Origin: Falsiruegeria mediterranea M17
Lineage (GTDB): Bacteria > Pseudomonadota > Alphaproteobacteria > Rhodobacterales > Rhodobacteraceae
Assembly: GCF_900302455.1 (NCBI RefSeq)
Contig: NZ_ONZG01000003.1
Coordinates: 186,001-250,000 of the forward strand
DNA: 64,000 nucleotides
Direction: 5' to 3'
Positions 52,340-61,114 of the stretch are shown piece after piece. A program made the translations under genes and the position numbers. Positions within the stretch are counted from its first letter, which is position 1. The number at the start of each line of letters is the position of its first letter. Below the pieces are notes generated by a model. The model was not told the origin of the DNA. It searched no databases and worked only from the letters and a program-made list of their open reading frames with translations.

Positions 52340-53962
52340 TCAAGCGCCGCGCTTGCGGTCTTCCAGGATCATGTCGCTGGCTTTTTCGCCAATCATGATC
52401 GTGGGCGCATTGGTGTTGCCCGACACGATGTCCGGCATGATCGAGGCATCGGCCACCCGAAGCCCGGCGATGCCGCGCACACGTAGCCTGTCATCCACCA
52501 CCGCCAGATCATCTTGGCCCATCCGGCAGGTACTTGTCGGGTGATAGATCGTCTGGCTGATGTTTCGGGCGCAGTCCAGCAGCTCTTCGTCGGTCTGCGG
52601 GTTGTTCGATGGCACGTGCTCACGCACGATAAAGGGTGATAGCGCCTTGGTTTCCGTCATCGCCCGGGCAAATTTTACCGCGCGGACGGCGCAGAGTTGA
52701 TCCGCCGTGGCCGACAGGTAATTCGGCACGATCTTGGGGTAATCCGCTGCGCGGGGTGTCGAAATATGGATGTGCCCCCGGCTTTCAGGGCGCAGCTGGC
52801 AGACCGAGGATGTGATGCCTGAAAAGGGGTGCATCTCGATCCCAGGCTTGTCGGCGCTGAGCGGTTGGAAATGGAATTGGATGTCAGGCGTTTCCAACCC
52901 TTCCATCGACTTGGCAAAGATGCAGACCTGGCTCGCCCCCAGGCTCATCGGCCCCTTGCGGAACAGGACATAGTTCAGGCCGATCCCCATGCGCGGGACA
53001 AAGCGGTTGATTGCATCATTGAGGGTTGCGGCGTTCACCTCATAGACAAGGCGGATCTGCAGGTGGTCCTGCAGGCATTCGCCAACGCCCGGCAGTTCGT
53101 GACGCACCGCCACGCCCGCCTTTTGCAGCACGTCGCCGCGACCAATGCCGGACAGTTCAAGGATTTGCGGCGATCCGATCGCTCCCGCGGACAGAATGAC
53201 TTCGCCGCCGGGGTTCAGGTGAACCTCATGCGTTTGCCCTTTGGTCGAGTACCGGACCCCGACGACACGCTTGTCGTCGTTGGGATCAAAGATCAATTCC
53301 TCGGTATGAGCGTGGGTGATGATCTCAAGGTTGGGACGCTTCTTGGCGGGGTTCAGAAACGCGCGCGCCGAAGAACAGCGGAAACCGCCCTTTGCGGTTT
53401 GGTGAAAATACCCCGCCCCTTCCTGGTCGGCACCGTTGTAATCCTGGGTCCGGGGGACGCCCATTTCGACAGCGGCGTCGATGAAGGCCTCGGAAATTTC
53501 GGACTTGGCCCGGATCAGGGACACCGCGAGTCCACCGTCACCGCCATGATACTCATCTTCCCCGTTTTCATGCGCCTCGGACCGTTTGAACAGTGGCAGA
53601 ACGTCGTCATAGCCCCAGCCGCGATTGCCGCGCTGTGCCCAGCGGTCGTAATCCTCTTTCTGGCCGCGCACGTAGAGCAACCCGTTGATCGAAGATGAGC
53701 CACCTAGCGTCTTGCCGCGCGGCCAATCCAAGCTGCGGTTGTTCAGGCCCGGATCAGGCTCGGATTTGTAACGCCAGTCGGTGTTGGGATTGTGCAGCGT
53801 TTTGAAATACCCCACCGGCACGTGGATCCACGGGTTCAGGTCACGGCCGCCTGCCTCCAGCAGAATCACCTGATTCGCTGGATTTTCGCTCAGCCGGTTG
53901 GCCAGAACACATCCGGCAGAACCGGCTCCAACAATCAGAAAATCAGCTGTTTTTGGTGACAT
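52340..53962 (-). CDS. GMC-family flavin alcohol dehydrogenase (choline-dehydrogenase-like)
   Basis: A 540-residue GMC oxidoreductase. The FAD site is DFLIVGAGSAGCVLANRLSE (residues 6-25), with the signature 1 segment RGKTLGGSSSINGLLYVRGQ, the GAIGSPQILELSGIG signature 2 motif and the C-terminal YHPTSTCRMGQD with the catalytic His region. BetA-like enzymes oxidise choline and other alcohols, handing electrons to the membrane. There is no betaine aldehyde dehydrogenase next to it, so choline is not proven. It is divergent from a TRAP transporter, with two inverted repeats in the gap, and likely acts on an alcohol brought in by that system. Confidence 0.9.
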   Translation of the reverse strand: MSPKTADFLIVGAGSAGCVLANRLSENPANQVILLEAGGRDLNPWIHVPVGYFKTLHNPNTDWRYKSEPDPGLNNRSLDWPRGKTLGGSSSINGLLYVRGQKEDYDRWAQRGNRGWGYDDVLPLFKRSEAHENGEDEYHGGDGGLAVSLIRAKSEISEAFIDAAVEMGVPRTQDYNGADQEGAGYFHQTAKGGFRCSSARAFLNPAKKRPNLEIITHAHTEELIFDPNDDKRVVGVRYSTKGQTHEVHLNPGGEVILSAGAIGSPQILELSGIGRGDVLQKAGVAVRHELPGVGECLQDHLQIRLVYEVNAATLNDAINRFVPRMGIGLNYVLFRKGPMSLGASQVCIFAKSMEGLETPDIQFHFQPLSADKPGIEMHPFSGITSSVCQLRPESRGHIHISTPRAADYPKIVPNYLSATADQLCAVRAVKFARAMTETKALSPFIVREHVPSNNPQTDEELLDCARNISQTIYHPTSTCRMGQDDLAVVDDRLRVRGIAGLRVADASIMPDIVSGNTNAPTIMIGEKASDMILEDRKRGA

Positions 53963-53985
53963 AGTCAGATCCTCCGACGGGTTTG

Positions 53986-54000
53986 TTTGACGGGATCAAA
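53986..54000. promoter_or_regulatory. Inverted repeat upstream of the GMC gene
   Basis: TTTGACGGGATCAAA has perfect 5-bp arms TTTGA / TCAAA with a 5-nt centre. It sits 24 bp before the GMC gene start. The centre is one base too short for a standard FNR site, so a different regulator, such as the local IclR protein, is more likely. Confidence 0.4.
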
Positions 54001-54039
54001 AGAATTCCCTTGCGTCACCAATCAATAGATGAGTAAAAA

Positions 54040-54056
54040 TGAGACCACAAGTCTCA
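54040..54056. promoter_or_regulatory. Inverted repeat upstream of the TRAP operon
   Basis: TGAGACCACAAGTCTCA has perfect 6-bp arms TGAGAC / GTCTCA with a 5-nt centre, set in AT-rich flanks 28 bp before the TRAP receptor gene ATG. Its position overlaps or follows the promoter, as expected for an IclR-type repressor operator. Confidence 0.5.
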
Positions 54057-54083
54057 ATAATTAATACTCAGGGAGGAGAACTT

Positions 54084-55316
54084 ATGAGTATCGGAAGCAA
54101 GCTGAGTCATCTGTCTCGGCGCGATTTGTTCAGGGTCGCGGGGCAGTATGGTCTAAGCTCGACACTGTTGGCGGCCGGTTCGTTCGGGGGGGCTATGAGC
54201 GTGGCCAACCTGGCAAACGCCGCCGAGTCGACTTATGAAAAGCGGTTCGCAAAACCGGCCAAACACACGCTGAAGTTCGGCGCAGCAGGGTTCAACCCTC
54301 AGAACCTGCTGATCGAACGTGCGGGTGCGCTGGAATTTGCTCGCGATCTGGAAAGCCGCACCGACGGCGAGATCCGCGTCGAATTCATCGGCAACAACCA
54401 GATCTGCGGTCAGGTGTCCTGTGTCGAGAAAACCCAGCAGGGGATCGTCGACATCTATGCAGCCTCCACCCAGAACTCGGCTGGTGGTGCACCGTATCTG
54501 AACGTGCTGGACTATGCGTACATGTTCCGTAACCGCGCGGATCAGTATCATTTCCTGTATTCGCCCAAGTCCCAGGCGCTGCTGCGTGAACCATATGAGC
54601 GTCGCCACGGGCTGAAATTCCTGTTCAGCCACGCGGAACTGCGCGGTATCCAGTTGGGTCTGTCGTGGGAAGACAAGCCGACCGTTACCAGTGTCGAGCA
54701 GCTGTTCGGCACCAAAAACCGTGTCACGGGTACTCAGTTGGGCCGCATCGCGATGACGGCTCTGAACCTGAACCCGGTTCCGGTCGCATGGGAAGAAACC
54801 CTGGATGGCCTGAAGCAAGGTTTGATTGACGGTGCTGAAACCTGGGCGTCGGCTGTGGCCTATGCCAACATGTCGCCGGTTGTTTCGCAGTCGGTTCACC
54901 TGAATTTCTTCTGTGGCACCGAGCACACGGCGATGTCGGCCGAGGTCTTTGATGGTCTGGGTGGCGAACTTCAGGATGCCGTGATGGAATCGGCCTATTG
55001 GGCACAAACCCATGTTCAGGCCGCCAACGAAGCGGCTCTGGTCAAGACGGTCGGCATGTCCGATCCGCAGTTGCCAGGCACCATCTTTGCCAAAAACAAC
55101 GTGCGCAACGCATTCCTGTCCAAGGAAGAGCTGCGCAAGGCCGAAGAGATGTGTTCGCCCGAATTCCAGCCCCAGCTGTGGGAAGAATGGCGCGAGCGGA
55201 TCAACGGCTGGCAAGGTGGCGCAGACACCTATCAGGAGATCTACGACGAAGTGCGTACGATCCCCGAGGATACGCTGCCCGAAAACGTCGAACCCCGCCG
55301 TTGGTGGAAATCGTAA
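54084..55316 (+). CDS. dctP: TRAP transporter substrate-binding protein (DctP family)
   Basis: A 410-residue exported receptor with a Tat signal (SRRDLFRVAGQYGLSSTLLAAGSFGGAMSVANLANA). The mature part has the DctP features: KFGAAGFNPQNLLIERAGALEFARDLESRTDGEIRVEFIGNNQICGQ, the central hinge helix, and the substrate-binding Arg region near RGIQLGLSW. Such proteins usually bind carboxylates or, in some cases, zwitterions or alcohol derivatives. The gene begins an operon with both membrane subunits and has GGGAGGAG before the ATG. Ligand unknown. Confidence 0.9.
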   Translation: MSIGSKLSHLSRRDLFRVAGQYGLSSTLLAAGSFGGAMSVANLANAAESTYEKRFAKPAKHTLKFGAAGFNPQNLLIERAGALEFARDLESRTDGEIRVEFIGNNQICGQVSCVEKTQQGIVDIYAASTQNSAGGAPYLNVLDYAYMFRNRADQYHFLYSPKSQALLREPYERRHGLKFLFSHAELRGIQLGLSWEDKPTVTSVEQLFGTKNRVTGTQLGRIAMTALNLNPVPVAWEETLDGLKQGLIDGAETWASAVAYANMSPVVSQSVHLNFFCGTEHTAMSAEVFDGLGGELQDAVMESAYWAQTHVQAANEAALVKTVGMSDPQLPGTIFAKNNVRNAFLSKEELRKAEEMCSPEFQPQLWEEWRERINGWQGGADTYQEIYDEVRTIPEDTLPENVEPRRWWKS

Positions 55317-55427
55317 TCCACCGCTAAGGTATTGGAGCTGGCCTCGGTCACGGGGCCGGCTCATTTGTCCGTGCCAGCAGAAAATCTGCGGCATCGGGCG
55401 TATTTAGGAACATGGGAGGGGCACCAG

Positions 55428-56273
55428 ATGTCTGTCTGGGCGGATATGTCCACCATTGTCACGGCCACCGTGACAGGGGACATCAACTTCAAAGTCGTAA
55501 AGGCCTACCGCTCGGATGCGGCGTGGCTTGTGTTTGGACCGCTGACCTTGATCGGCGCGGTTATCTTTTATTATCGCGAAAAACTAGCAGTCAGATTGGA
55601 AGAGCGGCTGGGATATTCGGCCACGCGTATCACTCATCCGATCATCGCTGTAATGTTGGCCCTGGGTTTGGCGGCGGCCTTTCTGGATCCAGTTGCCAAT
55701 TTCCTAAGTACGGTGACGGGCGACAATCTGCGACTGCTTGTCGTGCTCATTCCGGTTCTGCTGATCCTGTTGGAGCGTACGCCCGAACGCACCATCGTCG
55801 TCTATTGTTACATCGTCATGGCGGTGATCATCTTTGTCGGCGTCATCCAGCGGTTTGTCTTTTCGGTGCAGGCCCCCTGGTCGACGACCATCCCGCCGCT
55901 CTTGTTCATGATCATGGCGTGGTACGGGTGCACCTTTAACATCCGCCTGCGCACGCATCTGAGCTTTTCCGAGTTCCGCACCAAGCTTGGCCGCAAAGGC
56001 CAGTTGTTCTGGCTGACCATGGACAACGTCCTGTGGCTGATTTTCTGCATCATCGTTGTCACCACCACGGCCCGTGTGACGGTCAACACCTATGACAACT
56101 TTGCCATTGTTCTGGGGACCGACGACATCATGCGCTGGTGGTTCATCCTGACGATGCCTTTGTGCTTCATCCTGTTGGCGACGCGCGCAATCGAGAACAT
56201 CCTCGAAGATCTCGGCAAGTACCGCGGTGACGGTCCAATGATCGAGCAAGCCGTAATCGGGGGGGACACCTGA
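55428..56273 (+). CDS. dctQ: TRAP transporter small permease, unusually long
   Basis: A 281-residue membrane protein with six or seven hydrophobic segments. Ordinary DctQ small permeases have four spans and about 160-200 residues. The C-terminal half (MDNVLWLIFCIIVVTTTARVTVNTYDNF and MPLCFILLATRAIENI) fits the DctQ family. The first half (from VVKAYRSDAAWLVFGPLTLIGAVIFYYREKLAV) adds two or three extra spans. It begins at 55428 with GGAGGGG upstream and ends 1 bp into the large permease start (ATGA). Position and fold support the call; the extra region is unexplained. Confidence 0.82.
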   Translation: MSVWADMSTIVTATVTGDINFKVVKAYRSDAAWLVFGPLTLIGAVIFYYREKLAVRLEERLGYSATRITHPIIAVMLALGLAAAFLDPVANFLSTVTGDNLRLLVVLIPVLLILLERTPERTIVVYCYIVMAVIIFVGVIQRFVFSVQAPWSTTIPPLLFMIMAWYGCTFNIRLRTHLSFSEFRTKLGRKGQLFWLTMDNVLWLIFCIIVVTTTARVTVNTYDNFAIVLGTDDIMRWWFILTMPLCFILLATRAIENILEDLGKYRGDGPMIEQAVIGGDT

Positions 56274-57631
56274 TGACCGATGCAACCTGGATTACGATCA
56301 TCTCGCTTGGGGTGACCTTTCTTTTCATGATGGGCACGCCAGTTCTGCTTATCATCTTTTACTGGGTGGTGGGATGCAGCTTTGTGCTGGATCTGACGCT
56401 CGACAACACCGGCGCCGAGATGCTGAACGTCTTCAAGGACGGGTTTGCGTTGATGGCGATGCCGCTGTTCATCCTGACCGGGGACCTGATCAACAAATCA
56501 GGGATTGCCAAAAGGCTATCGGATTTCGCCTATGCCTGCCTTGGTTGGCTGCGCGGCGGTCTGGCCATGGCCTCGCTTGGGGCTTGTGGTCTCTTTGCTG
56601 CGATCTCGGGTTCGAACTCGGCCACCACGGCCACGATTGGTTCGATGCTCCATCCCGAGATGGTCAAGGGCGGATATGACGAGCGGTTCTCGGCGGCCAC
56701 AGCGGCCGCGGGTGGTACTGTTGGCATCATCATCCCGCCGTCGATCATCTTCATCGTCTACGGCTTCCTGATGAACCTGCCGATCTCGGACCTGTTTGTG
56801 GCTGGCATCCTGCCCGGCACGCTGATGGTTGTCGGCATGCAGCTGGCCTGCTGGATCATTTGCCGCATCAACGGCTGGGGCTATCTGATCCCGCTGCAAC
56901 TGAACCGCGTTCTGAAAACCGCGTTTGGCGCGTGGCTGGGTTTCTTTGCCATCGGTCTGGTGCTTTGGGGCATCTACACCGGCAAGTTCTCTCCCACCGA
57001 GGCTGCGGGCGTGACCGTGGGGTTCTGTATCTTTGCAGGTCTCGTTAGTTACCCGGTCAACAAGATCATGGGTGCTGACAAAGACAAGCACATTTCGGAC
57101 AAAAGCTTTGCCGAGATGTTCGCGGTCGAAGGGTTCACCTTGCCGGAAATCCCCTCAATCGTGGTCCGTTCGGCTCAGATCAGTGGCATTCTTGCGCCCC
57201 TGATCGCGGTGTCCGTTGTGATGCAACAGATCCTGTCCCTGCTAGGTGCGCAGCAAACCATCGGAGATTTCGTAACCTCGATGGGCGGTTATCATGCGGT
57301 GCTCTTTACCTCGATGGTGATCGTGTTCTTCTCGGGCATGGTTTTGGAAAGCCTGCCGGTGACGATCATCCTTGCCCCCATCCTGGCGCCGATTGCGGCA
57401 TCCGTGGGCATTGATCCGATCCACTTCTCGGTGATTTTCCTGGTGGGCGCGTCGATCGGCTTCATCACGCCGCCATACGGGTTGAACCTCTATGTGGCAT
57501 CAGGCGTAACCGGAGTTCCATATTTCCGTCTGCTTCGCTATACGGTGCCATACCTTGCCGCTTTGATCTCGGTCTGGGTGCTTGTGTCACTTGTACCGGA
57601 TCTGGCACTGGCGCTGTTGCCGAACAGATAG
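56273..57631 (+). CDS. dctM: TRAP transporter large permease (DctM)
   Basis: A 452-residue membrane protein of 12 or so spans with the DctM core: GFALMAMPLFILTGDLINKSGIAKRL, the FAAISGSNSATTATIG segment containing the DctM fingerprint, HPEMVKGGYDERFSAATAAAGGTVGIIIPPSIIFIVYGFL, and a C-terminal half mirror. It forms the Na+-driven channel of the TRAP system with the two upstream genes. It overlaps the small permease gene by 1 bp. The IclR gene follows 12 bp after its stop. Confidence 0.94.
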   Translation: MTDATWITIISLGVTFLFMMGTPVLLIIFYWVVGCSFVLDLTLDNTGAEMLNVFKDGFALMAMPLFILTGDLINKSGIAKRLSDFAYACLGWLRGGLAMASLGACGLFAAISGSNSATTATIGSMLHPEMVKGGYDERFSAATAAAGGTVGIIIPPSIIFIVYGFLMNLPISDLFVAGILPGTLMVVGMQLACWIICRINGWGYLIPLQLNRVLKTAFGAWLGFFAIGLVLWGIYTGKFSPTEAAGVTVGFCIFAGLVSYPVNKIMGADKDKHISDKSFAEMFAVEGFTLPEIPSIVVRSAQISGILAPLIAVSVVMQQILSLLGAQQTIGDFVTSMGGYHAVLFTSMVIVFFSGMVLESLPVTIILAPILAPIAASVGIDPIHFSVIFLVGASIGFITPPYGLNLYVASGVTGVPYFRLLRYTVPYLAALISVWVLVSLVPDLALALLPNR

Positions 57632-57643
57632 AAATGAGACGCG

Positions 57644-58426
57644 ATGCCTGAAGACGCGATACCTTCGAAAGAACACCAGATCCCGACGAACCTTCGGCTT
57701 CTGCGGATTTTGGAGGAGGTCGCGCGCCTTGGGGTGTCCGTCAAGCCGGCCGATCTGATCGACACGATCGGCCTGCCCAAACCAACGATCCATCGGCTTC
57801 TGCAAACTGCAGAGGCCGAAGGGTTTTTACAACGTGACATTGATGGGCGTTCTTTCGGGCCAGGCGATCGCCTGCGGGCACTGGCCGTCAACACGATGTC
57901 GTCCGAACGTATCCGCACTGCGCGTCTGGCGATCATGAAGGCTGCGGCAGAAGAGATCGGCGAAACCATCAATCTGGCCACCCCGGACCGCGAGGGCATG
58001 ACCTATCTGGACCGGGTCGAGACCAAATGGCCGCTGCGCATCCAACTGCCCATCGGCACCCAGGTTCCGTTTCACTGCACGGCGAGTGGCAAGATGTACC
58101 TTTCTTCGCTGCGTTCTGCGACGTTGAATGGCGTGCTGTCCGCCAAGCCGCTGGAGAAGTTGACGGATCAGACCACGACAGACCCTGAGCTTTTGCGAGA
58201 GGAACTGGCGGAAACGCGGCGGCGTGGATACTCGCAAGACAACGAAGAGTTCATGACCGGGATGGCGGCCATTGCGGTGCCGGTTCTCGATCCGCAGGCA
58301 CGGTTCTTGGCAACACTGTCGGTCCATGCCCCGGTGATGCGGTGTACACTTGAGCAGATCGTTGCTTTCCTCGAGCCGCTGCAAAGGGCGGCGAGCAAAC
58401 TGTCCGAACTCAATCAGAATCAGTGA
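57644..58426 (+). CDS. IclR-family transcriptional regulator
   Basis: A 260-residue IclR protein. The winged helix is at residues 15-80 (NLRLLRILEEVARLGVSVKPADLIDTIGLPKPTIHRLLQTAEAEGFL). The effector-binding GAF-like domain follows with PLRIQLPIGTQVPFHCTASGKMYLS, the usual IclR hallmark, and RRRGYSQDNEEFMTGMAAIAVPVLDP. It probably controls the TRAP operon it ends, with the inverted repeats in the divergent promoter region as operators. Effector unknown. Confidence 0.93.
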   Translation: MPEDAIPSKEHQIPTNLRLLRILEEVARLGVSVKPADLIDTIGLPKPTIHRLLQTAEAEGFLQRDIDGRSFGPGDRLRALAVNTMSSERIRTARLAIMKAAAEEIGETINLATPDREGMTYLDRVETKWPLRIQLPIGTQVPFHCTASGKMYLSSLRSATLNGVLSAKPLEKLTDQTTTDPELLREELAETRRRGYSQDNEEFMTGMAAIAVPVLDPQARFLATLSVHAPVMRCTLEQIVAFLEPLQRAASKLSELNQNQ

Positions 58427-58622
58427 CTTTTTCGTCCGGAAAAACTTAGGCGTGCAGTGATTTCCAGGGGCCAAGGGTCTCTCTGACCTTTTGTGACCAA
58501 GATGCCGATCTATCCTTTAGGTTAGCCGACCTCGTCTTTCGCGGCCTCTTCTCAACACCTGAACGCCAAAAGCCAAGAGGCGGTCAAGTTAGCGTACCTC
58601 AACAATTTTTGTGAGGACGCAC

Positions 58623-59879
58623 ATGATTACTCTGCTGAATGCTGCACCCGATACCGGTAACCAGGGCGTGAGTGCCCTGTGCCATTCGGTCGTCGCGGGC
58701 CTGGCCCGCCGAGGCGCGACATCTCTGACGGTGGCGGATCATGGGCGTGGTTTGCGCTCAGCCAATTGGGGCTACGCCGAGGTCAATTTGGTCGGGCTTA
58801 CAAATCACCGTCGGTTCTGGCGCGGTGACAACCTGCGGATGGCTCACGCGGTTGTGCGACGCGCCAGTCGTCTGAGCGCCGCGGCCAATGCGGTTGCAGG
58901 ATCACAAGCGGTTCTTGATATCTCTGGGGGCGACAGTTTCACCGACATTTACGGGCCCAAGCGGTTTCAGGCCATGGCGCTGAGCAAACGCATGGTTTTG
59001 GATGCGGGCGTCCCCTTGATCCTGTTGCCGCAGAAACTGGGCCCCTTTTCCACCTCTGCTGCCCAGGCGACGGCCAAAGATATCCTGAAACGCGCCGCTG
59101 CTGTTTGGGTCCGTGACGCGCAAAGCTATGAGTTCCTGAAAAGCGCCTTGGGAACCACGTTTGATCCGGTCCGGCACAAGTTGGGTGTAGATGTGGCCGT
59201 GGCCTTGCCAGAGGCAAAGCCACAGGCGTTGAAACCGGAAATCGACCTGCTGTTGGGCGCGAACCGTGCGCATGCGGTTGCAGGTTTGAATGTCTCGGGC
59301 TTGTTGTACAACCAGCCAGATCATGCACAGGCGTCCTTTGGGCTGCATGCCTCTCACCAACGCCAGATCACGGCGACCGCGCGCGCGCTTTTGGAGGCTG
59401 ATCCAAACCTTCATCTGTTGCTTGTTCCGCATGTTCACCGCCCCGAAGGCGACGCCGAAAGTGATTTGGGCGCGGCACGTGCGCTCAAGGCGCAACTGGG
59501 TCCGTTGGGTGAAACACGCGTTCAGATATTGGATGAGCCTCTCTCTGCGATGGAGTTGAAATGGGTGCTGGCGCGCCTGGATTGGTTCGCAGGCGCGCGC
59601 ATGCACGCCACGATTGGCGCCTTTTCATCCGGTACACCCACATTGGGTCTTGGTTACACCGACAAAGCTCAGGGTGTTTTTGACGAATGCGGCATCGGGG
59701 ACGAGGTTGTCGATCTGCGCACCACAGACGCAAACACCATCGCGGCCCGGGCGGTTGAAAGCTATGCGCGACGTGGGGCGTTGCGCAATCGATTGAACCA
59801 TCGCATTGCCGACCTCAAAGACCGGGCATCGCGGGAAATGGACGAGATTGCCAAACAGGCCGGAGCCACAGCGCGATGA
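58623..59879 (+). CDS. Polysaccharide pyruvyl transferase family protein
   Basis: A 418-residue protein. The pyruvyl-transferase family features are an N-terminal NTGNQGVSALCHSVVAGLARRG, the central ISGGDSFTDIYG, LILLPQKLGPF, AAAVWVRDAQSYEFLK, and the late DWFAGARMHATIGAFSSGTPTLGLGY with the conserved H. It would add pyruvate ketals to sugars of an exopolysaccharide. The ATG at 58623 has GAGG 6 nt upstream; a GTG at 58611 would be 4 codons earlier. It is the first gene of the EPS run and its stop overlaps the flippase start (ATGA). Confidence 0.88.
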   Translation: MITLLNAAPDTGNQGVSALCHSVVAGLARRGATSLTVADHGRGLRSANWGYAEVNLVGLTNHRRFWRGDNLRMAHAVVRRASRLSAAANAVAGSQAVLDISGGDSFTDIYGPKRFQAMALSKRMVLDAGVPLILLPQKLGPFSTSAAQATAKDILKRAAAVWVRDAQSYEFLKSALGTTFDPVRHKLGVDVAVALPEAKPQALKPEIDLLLGANRAHAVAGLNVSGLLYNQPDHAQASFGLHASHQRQITATARALLEADPNLHLLLVPHVHRPEGDAESDLGAARALKAQLGPLGETRVQILDEPLSAMELKWVLARLDWFAGARMHATIGAFSSGTPTLGLGYTDKAQGVFDECGIGDEVVDLRTTDANTIAARAVESYARRGALRNRLNHRIADLKDRASREMDEIAKQAGATAR

Positions 59880-61114
59880 CTGACGTCACGCCTTCTGGCC
59901 GGTCACTCGCCTGGGCCGTCCCGATCGTGGCCGAGGCCGCGGCCCTGGCGCGGTCGGTGGTATTTGCATGGTTGCTTGGGCCGGACGAGATGGGCCAGGC
60001 GATGATGCTGGCCCTGACCGTTCGGATGGTCGAAATGGCCACTGATTTTGGGATAGAGCGCCTGATCGTTCAGGCGGTGGAAGGTCACACCAAACGCTTT
60101 CAAGCCGCGCTGCACGGGGCGATGATCCTGCGCGGTGTGATGTCTGCGATCATCTTGCTGGGTTTGGCCCCCGTTTTTGCATGGGGCTTGGATGATGGCC
60201 CGGGGTGGAGCAGCTACGCGCTCTTGGCCCTAGTCCCGCTTCTTCGCGGCCTGTCCCATCTTGACTATCGCCGGTTCGAGCGTCGGTTTCGCTATCAGAG
60301 CATGGCCATCGTTGAAGGGGGTGCCACGGTGGCGATGGCAGCTGCGGTGCTGCCTGCGGGGATCGTCTTTCAGGACCACCGGGCGATGATCATTGTTCTC
60401 ATCCTTCATACAGCTTCATTTGCTTTGCTGTCCCATGCCGTGGCGGCACGTCGCTATAGTGTTGTGATGTCGGCCCAGGTTCTTGGCCGTCTCCAGCGTT
60501 TCGGGGCGCCATTGGTGGCCAATGCCTTGTTGCTTTTCGTGGCTTTCTACGCCGATCGCCTGATTGTGGCAGAGGCCTATGGCTGGGCTGTTCTGGCGGT
60601 TTATGGCATCACCCTGCAATTGGCGATGCTGCCAGCTCAGGTCGCCGGACGCGCGGCGGTCTCGCTGCTATTGCCCCGGTTGGCGCAGGCCTTTCACCAG
60701 AATCGTCTGCTTGAGGTCTGGCCCAGAAGCATGGCGACCTTTGCGGTTGGGGCTCTGATCATGGTCGTCGGATTTGTTGTTTGCGCGCCAATCACAATCG
60801 ATCTGACATATGGCGCTGCTTACCGCCCGGATCTGTTCCTGACCTTGGGTGTGGCTTTGGCGGCAGGCTTTCGCATCCTGCGGACACCGTTGTCGCAACT
60901 GGCTGTCGCCACGGGGCGCACCGGCGATCCGGCGCGGGCCAACGTGTTGCGGGCATTGGCCCTCATTCCAGCGGCGGTGAGTGCCGCAGCGGGTCTGCCC
61001 CTGGCCGTCATCGCATTTGCTGCCGCCGCCGGAGAAGCCGCCGCCACATTCCGTGCGTTCTGGTTGTCGCGCAACTCATTGCATTTCTCAAACAGCGAGG
61101 AGGTTCTTGCATGA
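59876..61114 (+). CDS. Polysaccharide flippase (Wzx-like)
   Basis: A 412-residue integral membrane protein with 12 or more hydrophobic segments, of the MOP/polysaccharide-transport superfamily. The N-terminal AWAVPIVAEAAALARSVVFAWLLGPDEMGQAMMLALTVRMVEMATDFGIERLIVQA is typical of Wzx proteins (R-x-x-x-A-x-x-L-G-P-x-E-x-G). It should move lipid-linked repeat units across the inner membrane. It overlaps its neighbours by 4 bp on both sides. Confidence 0.88.
   Translation: MTDVTPSGRSLAWAVPIVAEAAALARSVVFAWLLGPDEMGQAMMLALTVRMVEMATDFGIERLIVQAVEGHTKRFQAALHGAMILRGVMSAIILLGLAPVFAWGLDDGPGWSSYALLALVPLLRGLSHLDYRRFERRFRYQSMAIVEGGATVAMAAAVLPAGIVFQDHRAMIIVLILHTASFALLSHAVAARRYSVVMSAQVLGRLQRFGAPLVANALLLFVAFYADRLIVAEAYGWAVLAVYGITLQLAMLPAQVAGRAAVSLLLPRLAQAFHQNRLLEVWPRSMATFAVGALIMVVGFVVCAPITIDLTYGAAYRPDLFLTLGVALAAGFRILRTPLSQLAVATGRTGDPARANVLRALALIPAAVSAAAGLPLAVIAFAAAAGEAAATFRAFWLSRNSLHFSNSEEVLA

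Noticed and set aside
53986-54000. FNR box at the GMC gene
   Set aside because: TTGAC and ATCAA are separated by 3 bases rather than 4, so it does not fit the FNR/CRP geometry; it is kept only as a generic inverted repeat.
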